Part shown: positions 25,456-34,129 of the stretch, piece after piece
Position numbering within the stretch: the first letter of the stretch is position 1
How the letters are laid out: every line of letters starts with the position of its first letter
Source: Marinobacter nauticus
GTDB taxonomy: Bacteria > Pseudomonadota > Gammaproteobacteria > Pseudomonadales > Oleiphilaceae
DNA: 64,000 bases
Reading direction: 5' to 3'
Assembly (NCBI RefSeq): GCF_003634635.1
Contig: NZ_RBJB01000002.1
Coordinates: forward strand, 558,001-622,000
The notes under the pieces: model-generated
Databases searched by the model: none
The model's input: only the letters and a program-made list of their open reading frames with translations
Told to the model about the DNA's origin: nothing
Translations under genes and position numbers: made by a program

Positions 25456-26820
25456 TCAATATCGTCGCGGCAAATCAACCAAATTACTAAACTTATTATA
25501 ATTCTTCATGCCGGCCTCACTCCCGGCTTCAGAATTATCACTAATCCTAATCATTCTATGAGACACAACTACAGAACCAGCAAACAAATACCAATAATAT
25601 TGTGACAGTCCCCAGTAGTTAAAACTATATGCAGCGTACATCCAGAATACAGCAACTAGAGCCTTATTCAGGTTTATGTAAAAATTTTTGTTTTCTCCCT
25701 GCCTGGAAACAAGAAATTTAGAGCTATCCAGCAAACGCCTATAAACTTTAACCAGAAAAGCAATGAATATAAATGCACCCACAAATCCCAACTCAATCAA
25801 TAGTTCAGCATATAGATTGTGAGATGCTTGTCGGCTACCAATAATATGTGTTTTTGCTTCAGGGGTTGTCCCTAATCCGTGTCCTACTATCGGTCTTTCC
25901 AAGCCAAGCGAAAACTCTCTCAACATCCCCTGAATTCGTCCATCTACCGATGCTGCGTTTGATGTTTCCGACTTTCCTACTAACGATAAGTAGCGATCCT
26001 TCTGCTCATCAGTCATGACCTGCCAACCAAGCACTGCAACCAGAACGGCGACAATGATCAACATCATTTTTCGCTTTGATTCCTTAAATATAAAAAAACC
26101 AATAACGAGCAAAGCTACGAAAGCCCCACGTGATTGAGTTAGAATCAATGCATACATAATTGGAGGCAGCAAGACTAGATAAAGCAACCTTCCCTTAAGA
26201 TTTGACGACCAAAGGATATAATGGAGGAAAGGAATTACAGTTACGATCACAAACCCCAATTCATTAGGGTTTATTACGTCAGATGGCGCACCTGCTAGAC
26301 GCTGAGAAAACTCGCCGTGTCCCAAATGGGTACTACTACCCCAATAGCCTTGAGTAACATTGAGAGCCAAAGGCTCGAGAATTCTTAAAATTTGACAAAC
26401 GACGAACACCAAGAAAAAAATTTTCAGCCTTTTCTCGGTGTCTACCAAAAGCACAGTAAAATAAAAAAATACTACTGCTTTTACAAAATCTCCGAGATTA
26501 TTCTTTAAAACACTTCCTGGCCACTCAACCAAGGGCAGAGAGAACAAGATGTAGAGTAAAAGCACTCCGAGCGTAGAGACTACCGGGTCTTTGGTCCATC
26601 CTTTAAATTTATCTCTTTGTAAAAATAGGCATAAACTAATAATTAAGACAAGAACCAAAGTCGGGCGTATCACACCATAGGCAGGAAATCGAGCCGACAA
26701 ATGCAGAAAAAAATCGATCAGAAAGAAGATAAAGATTCCGAACGAAAACGAACTGGCAGGCGATCTGTCTCCAGACAACAAACCGGGCGCGGCTTTAGCA
26801 TTAGAAATAACGCTAGCCAT
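25456..26820 (-). CDS. O-antigen ligase/Wzy-type polymerase
   Basis: The 454-residue protein has about 11 to 12 membrane segments and a large periplasmic loop ending in the Wzy_C block PIVGHGLGTTPEAK...ASHNLYAELLIELGF. It probably polymerises the repeat unit in the periplasm. The DNA is visibly more AT-rich than its neighbours, as is common for polymerase genes and for horizontally moved ones. I use the ATG at 26820 with GGAG before it; a frame extending to 26871 would overlap the deacetylase gene by 59 bp. The chosen start overlaps that gene by 8 bp. Confidence 0.87.
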   Translation of the reverse strand: MASVISNAKAAPGLLSGDRSPASSFSFGIFIFFLIDFFLHLSARFPAYGVIRPTLVLVLIISLCLFLQRDKFKGWTKDPVVSTLGVLLLYILFSLPLVEWPGSVLKNNLGDFVKAVVFFYFTVLLVDTEKRLKIFFLVFVVCQILRILEPLALNVTQGYWGSSTHLGHGEFSQRLAGAPSDVINPNELGFVIVTVIPFLHYILWSSNLKGRLLYLVLLPPIMYALILTQSRGAFVALLVIGFFIFKESKRKMMLIIVAVLVAVLGWQVMTDEQKDRYLSLVGKSETSNAASVDGRIQGMLREFSLGLERPIVGHGLGTTPEAKTHIIGSRQASHNLYAELLIELGFVGAFIFIAFLVKVYRRLLDSSKFLVSRQGENKNFYINLNKALVAVFWMYAAYSFNYWGLSQYYWYLFAGSVVVSHRMIRISDNSEAGSEAGMKNYNKFSNLVDLPRRY

Positions 26821-27826
26821 ATGGCGTCTCCAGCACTCGCCCTCTCCATTTGAGCCCCAACAACTCGACACCCGATACTGCTTTCAAAAACTGAAACTGA
26901 TCGGCTGAGACAGAGTGCCTTCGCATCGCATACCGCTGCGCATGCTCCTTGCTATCTGAAAAAGCAACTGCCGCACACATAAACCCGGCTTTTTTAACAG
27001 CTTCTACCTGTTCACCGACAAAATCATCGGGGGTGCCGTTTGGATAACAAAATGACCTGACACTCTTCCCCAGGTGCTTCTCCAGATCCTCAGAACTGCC
27101 GACAATCTCACTTTCAGCCTCCATTAAAGAGACTCGAGCTAGTGACGGATGCGTTACCGTGTGACCTCCGACTTCAACGCCAGACTGTTGCATTTCCTGC
27201 AACTCCTGCCAGGTTACAGCTTCAAACTCTTTCGGAGGCCTGAGTGGAAGCATAATACTCCAAGCATTTTCCATAGCCCTCAAGCAATCAAGTTTGTCAC
27301 TGTTTTCGGCACGAAGCATTAGCTGGTTTATGCGCCAGTATTCAGACTCAAAATCGGCTTCCAAAATGGGAGTCTGGACTTTAAGAAGCCCGAGATCATA
27401 TGTACCCGGGGTGCTTGGAGATCTCTCGAGTAGATAACGTAGTTGGTCCGGCCACAACCACAAATCACCGGATACAAATCCTGTTGTTACGTAAAACGTC
27501 GCTGGGATCCCATATTTTTTCAGGATTGGCCAAGCCACATTGTAGAAATCACGGTACCCATCATCTACGGTAATCGCGATGCTGTTTTTCGATGCCACGC
27601 CACGAGAAAAAATCTCTTCCGCCAATCCAGACACCGTTATCGCATTATAGTGTTGGGCGATATGTCTAACTTGCCACTCAAAAGCTTTAGCGTCCACATA
27701 CCCTGGTTTCGGCTCTTTCGAAAAACGGTGGTACATGAGGATTCTGGGGTTTCTGGCCGTCAAAAACCGTGCAAAGCGGTAACCTCCACATTCGCCCGCA
27801 AGCTTAACCAACCGGGAAATCTTCAC
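26813..27826 (-). CDS. Polysaccharide deacetylase (NodB domain)
   Basis: The 337-residue protein shows the NodB motifs: TVDDGYRDF (motif 1, DD pair), GGHTVTHPSL (motif 2, HxxxH metal ligands) and RSFCYPNGTPDD (motif 3). It should deacetylate an N-acetyl or O-acetyl sugar. No clear signal peptide is seen, only a modestly hydrophobic N-terminus, so it may act in the cytoplasm on the precursor or in a membrane-associated form. It is the second deacetylase in the window; the DUF3473-type one is at 38795. Confidence 0.9.
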   Translation of the reverse strand: MKISRLVKLAGECGGYRFARFLTARNPRILMYHRFSKEPKPGYVDAKAFEWQVRHIAQHYNAITVSGLAEEIFSRGVASKNSIAITVDDGYRDFYNVAWPILKKYGIPATFYVTTGFVSGDLWLWPDQLRYLLERSPSTPGTYDLGLLKVQTPILEADFESEYWRINQLMLRAENSDKLDCLRAMENAWSIMLPLRPPKEFEAVTWQELQEMQQSGVEVGGHTVTHPSLARVSLMEAESEIVGSSEDLEKHLGKSVRSFCYPNGTPDDFVGEQVEAVKKAGFMCAAVAFSDSKEHAQRYAMRRHSVSADQFQFLKAVSGVELLGLKWRGRVLETPYG

Positions 27827-28992
27827 TTGACCTCCGATGGGGAGGCTTTGCCAGCGTTCGATATCACATTTTCGTAAAGTGTTGTGTGGCGTTTGACCAT
27901 ATGACCGATCTCATGTCGACTTTGTGCTAATTCAAAACCCGCCTCACCCATTCTTTCCGCGATACCTGTTAAAGGGTCCAGTAAATCTGCCAGGCAAGAG
28001 GCCAACGCTGAAACATCACCACACGGATATAGATAACCAGTCTCACCATGGACCACCGCCTCAGCATTTCCGCCAACATCGGAAGCCACAACCGGCAATC
28101 TAGCATTCATATATTCGACGATCGCATTGGAGTACCCTTCCGATTGCGAACACAACAAGCCAACATGCATAACCGACAGAATCTCTTTTACATCTGATCG
28201 GGCACCCAAAAAGTGAACTCTATCCAGAACACCCTCTTGATTTGCCGTTTCTCGATAGGCGGTTTGGTCGCCACCACCTATAAGAACCAGCTGCGCTTCA
28301 GGCACGGCATTCAAAACCACCGGCAACGCTTTTATCGCGTCATTGATCCTTTTGATCTCGCGCAGATTCGCGACCAATACGATAAAACGCCCCTCCTCCG
28401 GCAGACCCAGTTCTCTGCGGCGATTCCGCTCTTCACCTTCAGATAGCGCGTGATCTGATCCAACCTCATGAGGATAGCCGTTGTAAATGACGGAAACGCT
28501 ATTGCTTGTATAGCCTTCCTTTTCGACAGTCACGTTCTTCACCGCCAAACTATTGGTAACCACATGACTTACAAAGCGACGGGTTAACCGAAGGATGCGC
28601 AGATACGTCTGCGTGTACCAGAACCCCATATCCCTGCGAGATATGATTGTGGGTATACCTGCTATAAACATGGCAGGTGGAATCAGAATGGAGGAATCGT
28701 TGAAAAAAACCTGGCAGACAGATATCCCCTCCGCCCTTTTTCTGACGGCCATGCGGATGACGGAGAGCCAGGTTAATGGGCTCATGACCTTGGAGTGTCC
28801 GAGAACCGAAACAGGGCAAGGAAACCCTCCCGCGTCTGTATGCTCGGACGGTCGCAAAACCAAAAGCTCCGGTACAAAACGCTCTCTAGGAAGGTTTTTT
28901 ATGAGCTGGAGCAATTGACCTTCTGTGCCAGCGTGAGGACTAACAAATTGATCGATAACAAAAAGGATTCGAATTGGACTTCCACTATCCAT
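27823..28992 (-). CDS. Glycosyltransferase family 4
   Basis: The 389-residue protein has the GT-B fold: RILFVIDQFVSPHAGTEGQLLQLI at the N-terminus, VIYNGYPHEVG at the linker, LVANLREIKRINDAI opening the donor domain, and CSQSEGYSNAIVEYMNARLPVVASDVGG holding the E-x7-E pair. It overlaps the deacetylase gene by four bases. Its specific sugar is unknown. Confidence 0.9.
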   Translation of the reverse strand: MDSGSPIRILFVIDQFVSPHAGTEGQLLQLIKNLPRERFVPELLVLRPSEHTDAGGFPCPVSVLGHSKVMSPLTWLSVIRMAVRKRAEGISVCQVFFNDSSILIPPAMFIAGIPTIISRRDMGFWYTQTYLRILRLTRRFVSHVVTNSLAVKNVTVEKEGYTSNSVSVIYNGYPHEVGSDHALSEGEERNRRRELGLPEEGRFIVLVANLREIKRINDAIKALPVVLNAVPEAQLVLIGGGDQTAYRETANQEGVLDRVHFLGARSDVKEILSVMHVGLLCSQSEGYSNAIVEYMNARLPVVASDVGGNAEAVVHGETGYLYPCGDVSALASCLADLLDPLTGIAERMGEAGFELAQSRHEIGHMVKRHTTLYENVISNAGKASPSEVK

Positions 28993-29008
28993 ACAGCTCT
29001 CTCTAGCG

Positions 29009-29890
29009 TTAGCGGGCTTTTTCGAAACCCAGGATTACCGCAATTGACCTCTTGGGGTCACCCAGCCCAGCCCGAATAAAGTGCCAGAGAGCACTCAGTA
29101 GCCTACGCTGAAACCAACGCACCTGTCCCATTCTGAAATGCAAGAGCGCCTTACGTTTGCGAATGGTGCTGCTCCGATAGGAAAAACGTTTTTTCGCTCT
29201 TGCCAGGATCTCAAACCCCACCATCCACCGACGCTCTAACCCCTGCTGGCTGATTGACTCAGCATGCTTGCGGTAATAGAAGACAATGCCAGGCAGATAA
29301 ACAAACGGTGCAACTTCAGCGATCCGAACGACCATGTCATGATCCTGGCTTGCCCGGAACGACTCCTCGAAAAAACCAGCTTGATCAAAAACCGACTTTC
29401 GCACCATGGCGCCGCCTGGCAGGGCCATATAGCAGTCAAGTAGCAATCGGTTAGGATCTCCCGGCTCAACATGATCATTTGGGGGAATGGGGAATAGCTC
29501 TTTGCCATCATTCGAGATAGCCATGGCTTGCCCGTATACCATACCTATGTCCGGGTGACTTTCGAGATAGGCTACCTGTTTGCTGATTTTTTCCGGATGC
29601 AACACATCGTCACTATCCAGAATAACGATGTACCGCCCGCTGGCATGTCTTAAACCGAGATTCAATGCAGCTGACTGACCCAGATTCTGTCTGTCCGGGT
29701 GAGTAAAAAGACGAAGCTCTCCCCTGAAATCACATTCAGAAAGTAGCTCAAATGTACCGTCCGATGAGCCGTCATCTACTACTATAAATTCGATCTGTGA
29801 GTAAGTTTGCGATAATACCGATTCTATAGCTTGGCGAATGTAAGTGACTCGGTTGAACGCCGGTGTGATTACACTTACTAATGGCTCCAT
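29009..29890 (-). CDS. Glycosyltransferase family 2, first gene of the xrtA operon
   Basis: The 293-residue protein has VSVITPAFNRVTYI, VVDDGSSDGT and the metal-binding VILDSDD block of GT2 enzymes. It resembles the pair at 17999-19815 but is clearly more distant. I place the start at the ATG at 29890; a frame extending to 29914 adds eight residues with no ribosome site before it. It opens the 12-gene minus-strand operon, and the region upstream (29891 onward) must hold its promoter. Confidence 0.88.
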   Translation of the reverse strand: MEPLVSVITPAFNRVTYIRQAIESVLSQTYSQIEFIVVDDGSSDGTFELLSECDFRGELRLFTHPDRQNLGQSAALNLGLRHASGRYIVILDSDDVLHPEKISKQVAYLESHPDIGMVYGQAMAISNDGKELFPIPPNDHVEPGDPNRLLLDCYMALPGGAMVRKSVFDQAGFFEESFRASQDHDMVVRIAEVAPFVYLPGIVFYYRKHAESISQQGLERRWMVGFEILARAKKRFSYRSSTIRKRKALLHFRMGQVRWFQRRLLSALWHFIRAGLGDPKRSIAVILGFEKAR

Positions 29891-30356
29891 GCCTTTACAA
29901 CCCTCATGGTTCATACAGCGGCCGTTTCAGTCGCCAAAACGAAGCTGAAAGGCCCTTGACCTATGACCTATCGATTCTTGTGTGTAACGCCCAGCAGACA
30001 CCGCAGTATAGTTACTTGGAGCGCTGTTACAAATTCTAACATACTAGTGACCGAACAGAATCCTCAGTTGGAAGCCCGAAGCCGCATCCGATCAACTTAC
30101 TGTTCCCAACCTTGACGCTTCGACAAGCCGTGACCCCATGTTTTATCTAGTTTTATTCTCAGCAAATCACCCTTAGAACAGTTTGATGTTAGTGACGAAA
30201 AGTACGACACTTTTTGGTGCTGAGACTTTGTAAATTCCTGTTACGGCGTCATACTATTAGTTAGAAATCGTAATACTGGGATGCGCGCCCGCGCAGGAAT
30301 GATGTCGGTTGAGTAAGCTGACAACCTGAGGGAAATAACAGTTGAAGGTGCCCCTG
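29891..30356. promoter_or_regulatory. Divergent intergenic region between the xrtA operon and the unknown exported protein gene
   Basis: About 465 bp without a supported gene separate two divergent transcripts. The stretch is AT-rich in its middle (30120-30260). No sigma-54 element with the exact GG-N10-GC spacing and a good consensus was found on either strand. No terminator or long palindrome stands out. It most likely carries at least two sigma-70-type promoters, which I could not place with confidence. Confidence 0.5.
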
Positions 30357-31706
30357 ATGAACGCCCAGAGTCTATACCGAAAAGCAAAAGCGGCCCCAGT
30401 GCTGATGTTCGCAGCGCTGTCAGCCGTCGCATTCCATATAAAAGCTGCTCCAACAGTTAGCGGAGCGGTACTGGGAGAAGGGAGTTCAACGCTGACTATT
30501 GTTGGGGCGGGATTCGGGCAAAAGTCGCGAGCCGCGCCAATTTTGTTGGATAAGTTGGATACTAGTTATGAAAACGGGGCTGAAAACTCCGCCTACCAGA
30601 TACTTGATCACGGAGACAAAGTTCCTACATATTCTGAGAGCAGCTCTTCTATCTGGGCGGCTGCATCGAGTGGAGCTTGGGAGTCTGTCAGGCCAGTCGT
30701 AACATCCGCCCATCAGCCTCGTCACGAACAGTCAAAAGAGCACTATTTTTTGCAGGGTCAAAACTCTACTCTGGGCAATCCAGTTGCGTATGGTGGCCAG
30801 ACCGGCTGGAATACGCCTATCGATAATAAACAGCTCTATGTATCTTGGTGGTATAAACCAAAGTATCCACCCCAATGGTATTGGCGCATCTCTCCTGTCG
30901 ACATGACCGGCCAGTACATACCTGGTGAACCGTTGGTTATTGGCGGAATCACCAAAGGCACCTTTATCGGAGTTGATCCAGACCGCCAACTCAATTTCAC
31001 CTTTAATCAAGCGCCGCCACCAATTAAAGAGCTGGTCGGTTCAACGATTGTAGGTGTGTCTTCTGGTGCAAAGTCACGTTTTCCAGACCAACACATAAGC
31101 ACTTCTTCAATCGGGTACGAGAGTCCCGGGTCACAGAAATATATCAGGGTCTGGGAGGATCCGGCGGGCAAAGATGGAATTCGTTTCTCTTGGACCCAAA
31201 TGCACCAGACAATAGGCACTACTGTAAACTGGGCCGAGGCTCCGCTCCAAGGTGGCAAGTGGAATCATCTCGAACTTGAACTCGACACACAAAAGGGGTT
31301 CGCTCGCCTTCACGTCAACTCAAAGAAATTGACGGAATTTTCTTTTGACCCTGCACTTGATCGTGAGGGAAAGTGGAGCCCAACAGTTGCACTCATCGGA
31401 CTTGAAGGTAAAGTCGGCAGGCTACAAGAGAGTCATCTTGACGACATTTACATTGACAACACCCTACAGCGTGTAGTCCTTGCAAATGCCAAGTCAATCA
31501 ACGATGCAACCCATTACGAGGTCCAGCAACCCGTAAAATGGGACGATCAATCAATTACCGTCAACATTCACAAGGGTGCAATCCCTGATATTTCCGCATA
31601 CTATATCTTCGTTTTTGATGATCAGGGCAATCCGAACAAAGAAGGCTATCCAATCTGCGGCGACTGCAAGCTACCGCCTGTAAAGATTGATTTATCCATT
31701 GAGTAA
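30357..31706 (+). CDS. Unknown exported protein with an IPT-like N-terminal segment
   Basis: I do not recognise a named family. The 449-residue product has a likely signal peptide ending near KAAPT (hydrophobic core VLMFAALSAVAFHI). Residues about 35-60 (VSGAVLGEGSSTLTIVGAGFG) look like an IPT/TIG repeat, and a similar terminal segment (VQQPVKWDDQSITVNI) may be another. The middle resembles a beta-sandwich of the concanavalin type (LYVSWWYKPK, WNHLELELDTQKGFARLHVN). GAAGG precedes the ATG at 30357; a TTG at 30342 behind GAGGGA is equally possible. It may bind or modify the exopolysaccharide outside the cell. Confidence 0.6.
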   Translation: MNAQSLYRKAKAAPVLMFAALSAVAFHIKAAPTVSGAVLGEGSSTLTIVGAGFGQKSRAAPILLDKLDTSYENGAENSAYQILDHGDKVPTYSESSSSIWAAASSGAWESVRPVVTSAHQPRHEQSKEHYFLQGQNSTLGNPVAYGGQTGWNTPIDNKQLYVSWWYKPKYPPQWYWRISPVDMTGQYIPGEPLVIGGITKGTFIGVDPDRQLNFTFNQAPPPIKELVGSTIVGVSSGAKSRFPDQHISTSSIGYESPGSQKYIRVWEDPAGKDGIRFSWTQMHQTIGTTVNWAEAPLQGGKWNHLELELDTQKGFARLHVNSKKLTEFSFDPALDREGKWSPTVALIGLEGKVGRLQESHLDDIYIDNTLQRVVLANAKSINDATHYEVQQPVKWDDQSITVNIHKGAIPDISAYYIFVFDDQGNPNKEGYPICGDCKLPPVKIDLSIE

Positions 31707-31714
31707 AAAAGAAC

Positions 31715-31751
31715 CTCTGCCGGGTCAACTTTCAAGATCCGCCCGGTAGAG
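31715..31751 (+). other. Hairpin after the unknown exported protein gene
   Basis: CTCTGCCGGG (31715-31724) pairs with CCCGGTAGAG (31742-31751), ten pairs with one G-U, around a 17-base loop. It sits 8 bp past the stop at 31706. There is no T run after it, so it is not a standard terminator; it may protect the mRNA end or act as an attenuator. Confidence 0.4.
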
Positions 31752-31831
31752 CGCTCATTATTAGCTCTGCTCCGATGCAGTAGCGCTCCGAGCCCGGAAA
31801 AACCCATTTTTATGTCAAGGAGGACACAAGC

Positions 31832-33019
31832 TTGAACATCCTTTTGGTCTATAAGGAAGATTATCCGTGGGACGTTCGAGTAGAAAAAATTGCTTTAAGC
31901 CTGATATCGAGAGGGCATGACGTAACCATTGTCGCCCGCAACAGGCAATGTAGCAAAACAACGGAGACAGTAAACGGCATTGAGATAGTCCGCTTGCCTG
32001 CCCTCTTTAAACCTGATGGTCTACTGAACAAGTTATTGAACCTCCCTGTCTGGTTTAATCCTTTTTGGATCTGGACACTAAGGTCAGCACTCCGAGGAAA
32101 GCCTGGAGCTTTGATCATCGTTCGAGATCTCCCCCTAGTAAAAACTGCCCTGTTAGTGGCCAGAGGTGAACGCGCAAAAATTATGCTCGATATGGCCGAG
32201 GTGTATCCCTATATGTACGAGTCGGGCCGGCAGTTTTCTAAAGGAACCAATCTTGAATCAATGATAAAAAGCCCTGCCCTGGCCGCAAGATATGAGGCCA
32301 AGGTCTTGCCCAAAATAGATCACACCTTAGTAATGATTGAGGAATCCAGAGACCGGCTCTTACAAATGGGCCTGAGCCCACAAAGAGTGTCAATCGTAAG
32401 CAATACACCACCATTGGACAAATTCTCAGGCAACACACACCAACATCAAGGGCGAAAACTACGCTTAGTCTATGTAGGATTCCTGACCAAGCTTAGAGGT
32501 TTAGACCTGCTAATCGAAGCGGCCTACGAATACGTGAAACTCGGAAACGAGCCGAGTTCTCTTAAGATAGACATAGTTGGAAAAGGAGCAGAACGGGAAC
32601 ATCTAATTGCTTTGGTGAGAGATCTGAAACTCGAAGAATCCGTGACCATTCACGGTTGGCTCGATCATCAACGGGTGGATGAACTAATGGCGCAAGCAAA
32701 CGTTGGCGCCCTGACATATCGGGTTTGTCCTCACTGGAACCACACGATTCCAAACAAGATATTCGACTATATGCTTGCCGGGCTACCGGTATTGGCTACC
32801 GAAGTAACACCAATTAATAGAATAATCAACGAGACAAAGTCGGGGTTAGTGTGTCGAGATCTCGATATTAGAGATATTGCCGAAAAACTCCAGACACTGC
32901 GCTGTCCGGAGCTTCGGTCGACTCTCGGCAATAACGGGGTTAATGCCGTTCGAGCAAAGTACAACTGGGCTAATGATGAACAGCGCCTTCACGCTGCCGT
33001 CAATTCAATAGCACCCTGA
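31832..33019 (+). CDS. Glycosyltransferase family 4
   Basis: The 395-residue protein has a TTG start supported by AAGGAGG eight bases upstream, and the GT-B signature: MNILLVYKEDYPWDVRVEKIAL at the N-terminus, LVYVGFLTKLRGLDLLIEA opening the donor domain and KIFDYMLAGLPVLATEV near the end, which lacks a clean E-x7-E form. Base composition is lower in G+C than the flanking operons. It stands in a plus-strand island between two opposite operons and ends only 3 bp from the CapA-like gene end. Confidence 0.87.
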   Translation: MNILLVYKEDYPWDVRVEKIALSLISRGHDVTIVARNRQCSKTTETVNGIEIVRLPALFKPDGLLNKLLNLPVWFNPFWIWTLRSALRGKPGALIIVRDLPLVKTALLVARGERAKIMLDMAEVYPYMYESGRQFSKGTNLESMIKSPALAARYEAKVLPKIDHTLVMIEESRDRLLQMGLSPQRVSIVSNTPPLDKFSGNTHQHQGRKLRLVYVGFLTKLRGLDLLIEAAYEYVKLGNEPSSLKIDIVGKGAEREHLIALVRDLKLEESVTIHGWLDHQRVDELMAQANVGALTYRVCPHWNHTIPNKIFDYMLAGLPVLATEVTPINRIINETKSGLVCRDLDIRDIAEKLQTLRCPELRSTLGNNGVNAVRAKYNWANDEQRLHAAVNSIAP

Positions 33020-33022
33020 GGT

Positions 33023-34129
33023 TCAAGTCCCAGTGAGCCGTCTATAAGCAGTGCGAGCCAAGGATTGAATCAGAAAGCCGGGAGGATACCTAAAAAAGTT
33101 ACGAATAAAGTAACGATAACTGGAATACCTGAATCGTGACTCCTCGACTTTATACCTCCTGACATACTCCTCCTCAGTGGCGGGTTTGTCCTTAATTTCT
33201 TGAAAACGCTCCCAAGACAAAAGGGAATCGACTTTTTTCTTAGTCGCTTGGTCGGCCACTCTTAGGCAAAAATCACTTCCGATAATGACAGGCACCCAGC
33301 TAAACCGTGGCGGCTCGCCGATCTCAAGTTCAACATTGGCTACCAGAGTTTGCTTTGTGCTGTCAGACCAAAGGTCAAAAACAAAGTTTCCAAGAGAATA
33401 GAAAATCAGCCCCTTTTTGTACCTCTCAACTGGCTGCACGACATGCGAATGATGACCAAAAACCACATCAACTCCAGCATCCACTAGCGCCCGACCAAAC
33501 TCTACTTGTCTCGTAGAGGGGTAATCCAAGAATTCAAGTCCCCAGTGGATTGAGCAAATAAGAAAACCAGGGCAGTTGGCTCTGAGCCTTTCAACTTCCG
33601 CAAGCAATGCTTTGTGGTCCTGCCGGTTACTGTAAGGGAGACTATCTTTGTCTTCTGCCCATTCTTCAGGTCTCAATGAAACGTTAAACAAATGGCTATC
33701 CAGGCCACCGTGCGAAATGACATGGACATTAGTGCTTCCTGAGGCCTCGAGACCGATTACGTCCATACCAGATTTTCGAATGTTGGAAACTGTGTCCCAA
33801 AACGCCGGTTCTCCATGCTGCATAGCGTGATTGTTAGCAACACCCAGAACATCAATGCCGACCTGGTTTAGGAATCGAAGGTGCTCTGGATTGCCACGCA
33901 TTTCGAATGAGGCCAATTTCCGCGATTCCAACCCGACATCAGAGGTAACTGTCTCCAGATTACCGATAACAATGTCTGCGCCCTCAAAGCACTCCGTCAT
34001 TTCTTCAAGAATACTAAATCCTCGCCTGCTGAACGCACTTCTCATACCGTGTCCAACACAGACAGGGTGGTCTCCAAGCGAAATATCTCCAACCGCCGAG
34101 ATCTTTAGGTTTTTATTTGCCTTCGTCAT
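33023..34129 (-). CDS. CapA-family protein (PGA_cap metallophosphatase-like)
   Basis: The 368-residue protein matches the CapA/PgsA group: an N-terminal GDISLGD metal-site block, GNLETV, GVANNHAMQHG and GHHSHVVQPVERY, the calcineurin-like set of Asn/His/Asp ligands. CapA is known in poly-gamma-glutamate capsule synthesis, but homologues are common in exopolysaccharide clusters with unknown roles. No signal peptide is evident. It is the last gene of the 11-gene operon, overlapping the CapK-like gene by 17 bp. Confidence 0.87.
   Translation of the reverse strand: MTKANKNLKISAVGDISLGDHPVCVGHGMRSAFSRRGFSILEEMTECFEGADIVIGNLETVTSDVGLESRKLASFEMRGNPEHLRFLNQVGIDVLGVANNHAMQHGEPAFWDTVSNIRKSGMDVIGLEASGSTNVHVISHGGLDSHLFNVSLRPEEWAEDKDSLPYSNRQDHKALLAEVERLRANCPGFLICSIHWGLEFLDYPSTRQVEFGRALVDAGVDVVFGHHSHVVQPVERYKKGLIFYSLGNFVFDLWSDSTKQTLVANVELEIGEPPRFSWVPVIIGSDFCLRVADQATKKKVDSLLSWERFQEIKDKPATEEEYVRRYKVEESRFRYSSYRYFIRNFFRYPPGFLIQSLARTAYRRLTGT

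Noticed and set aside
31771..31786. RfaH/ops-like element (GCAGTAGCG) before the glycosyltransferase at 31832
   Set aside because: Only about 8 of 11 ops bases match, with changes in the core, and there is no second copy before the long eps operons where it would be expected.
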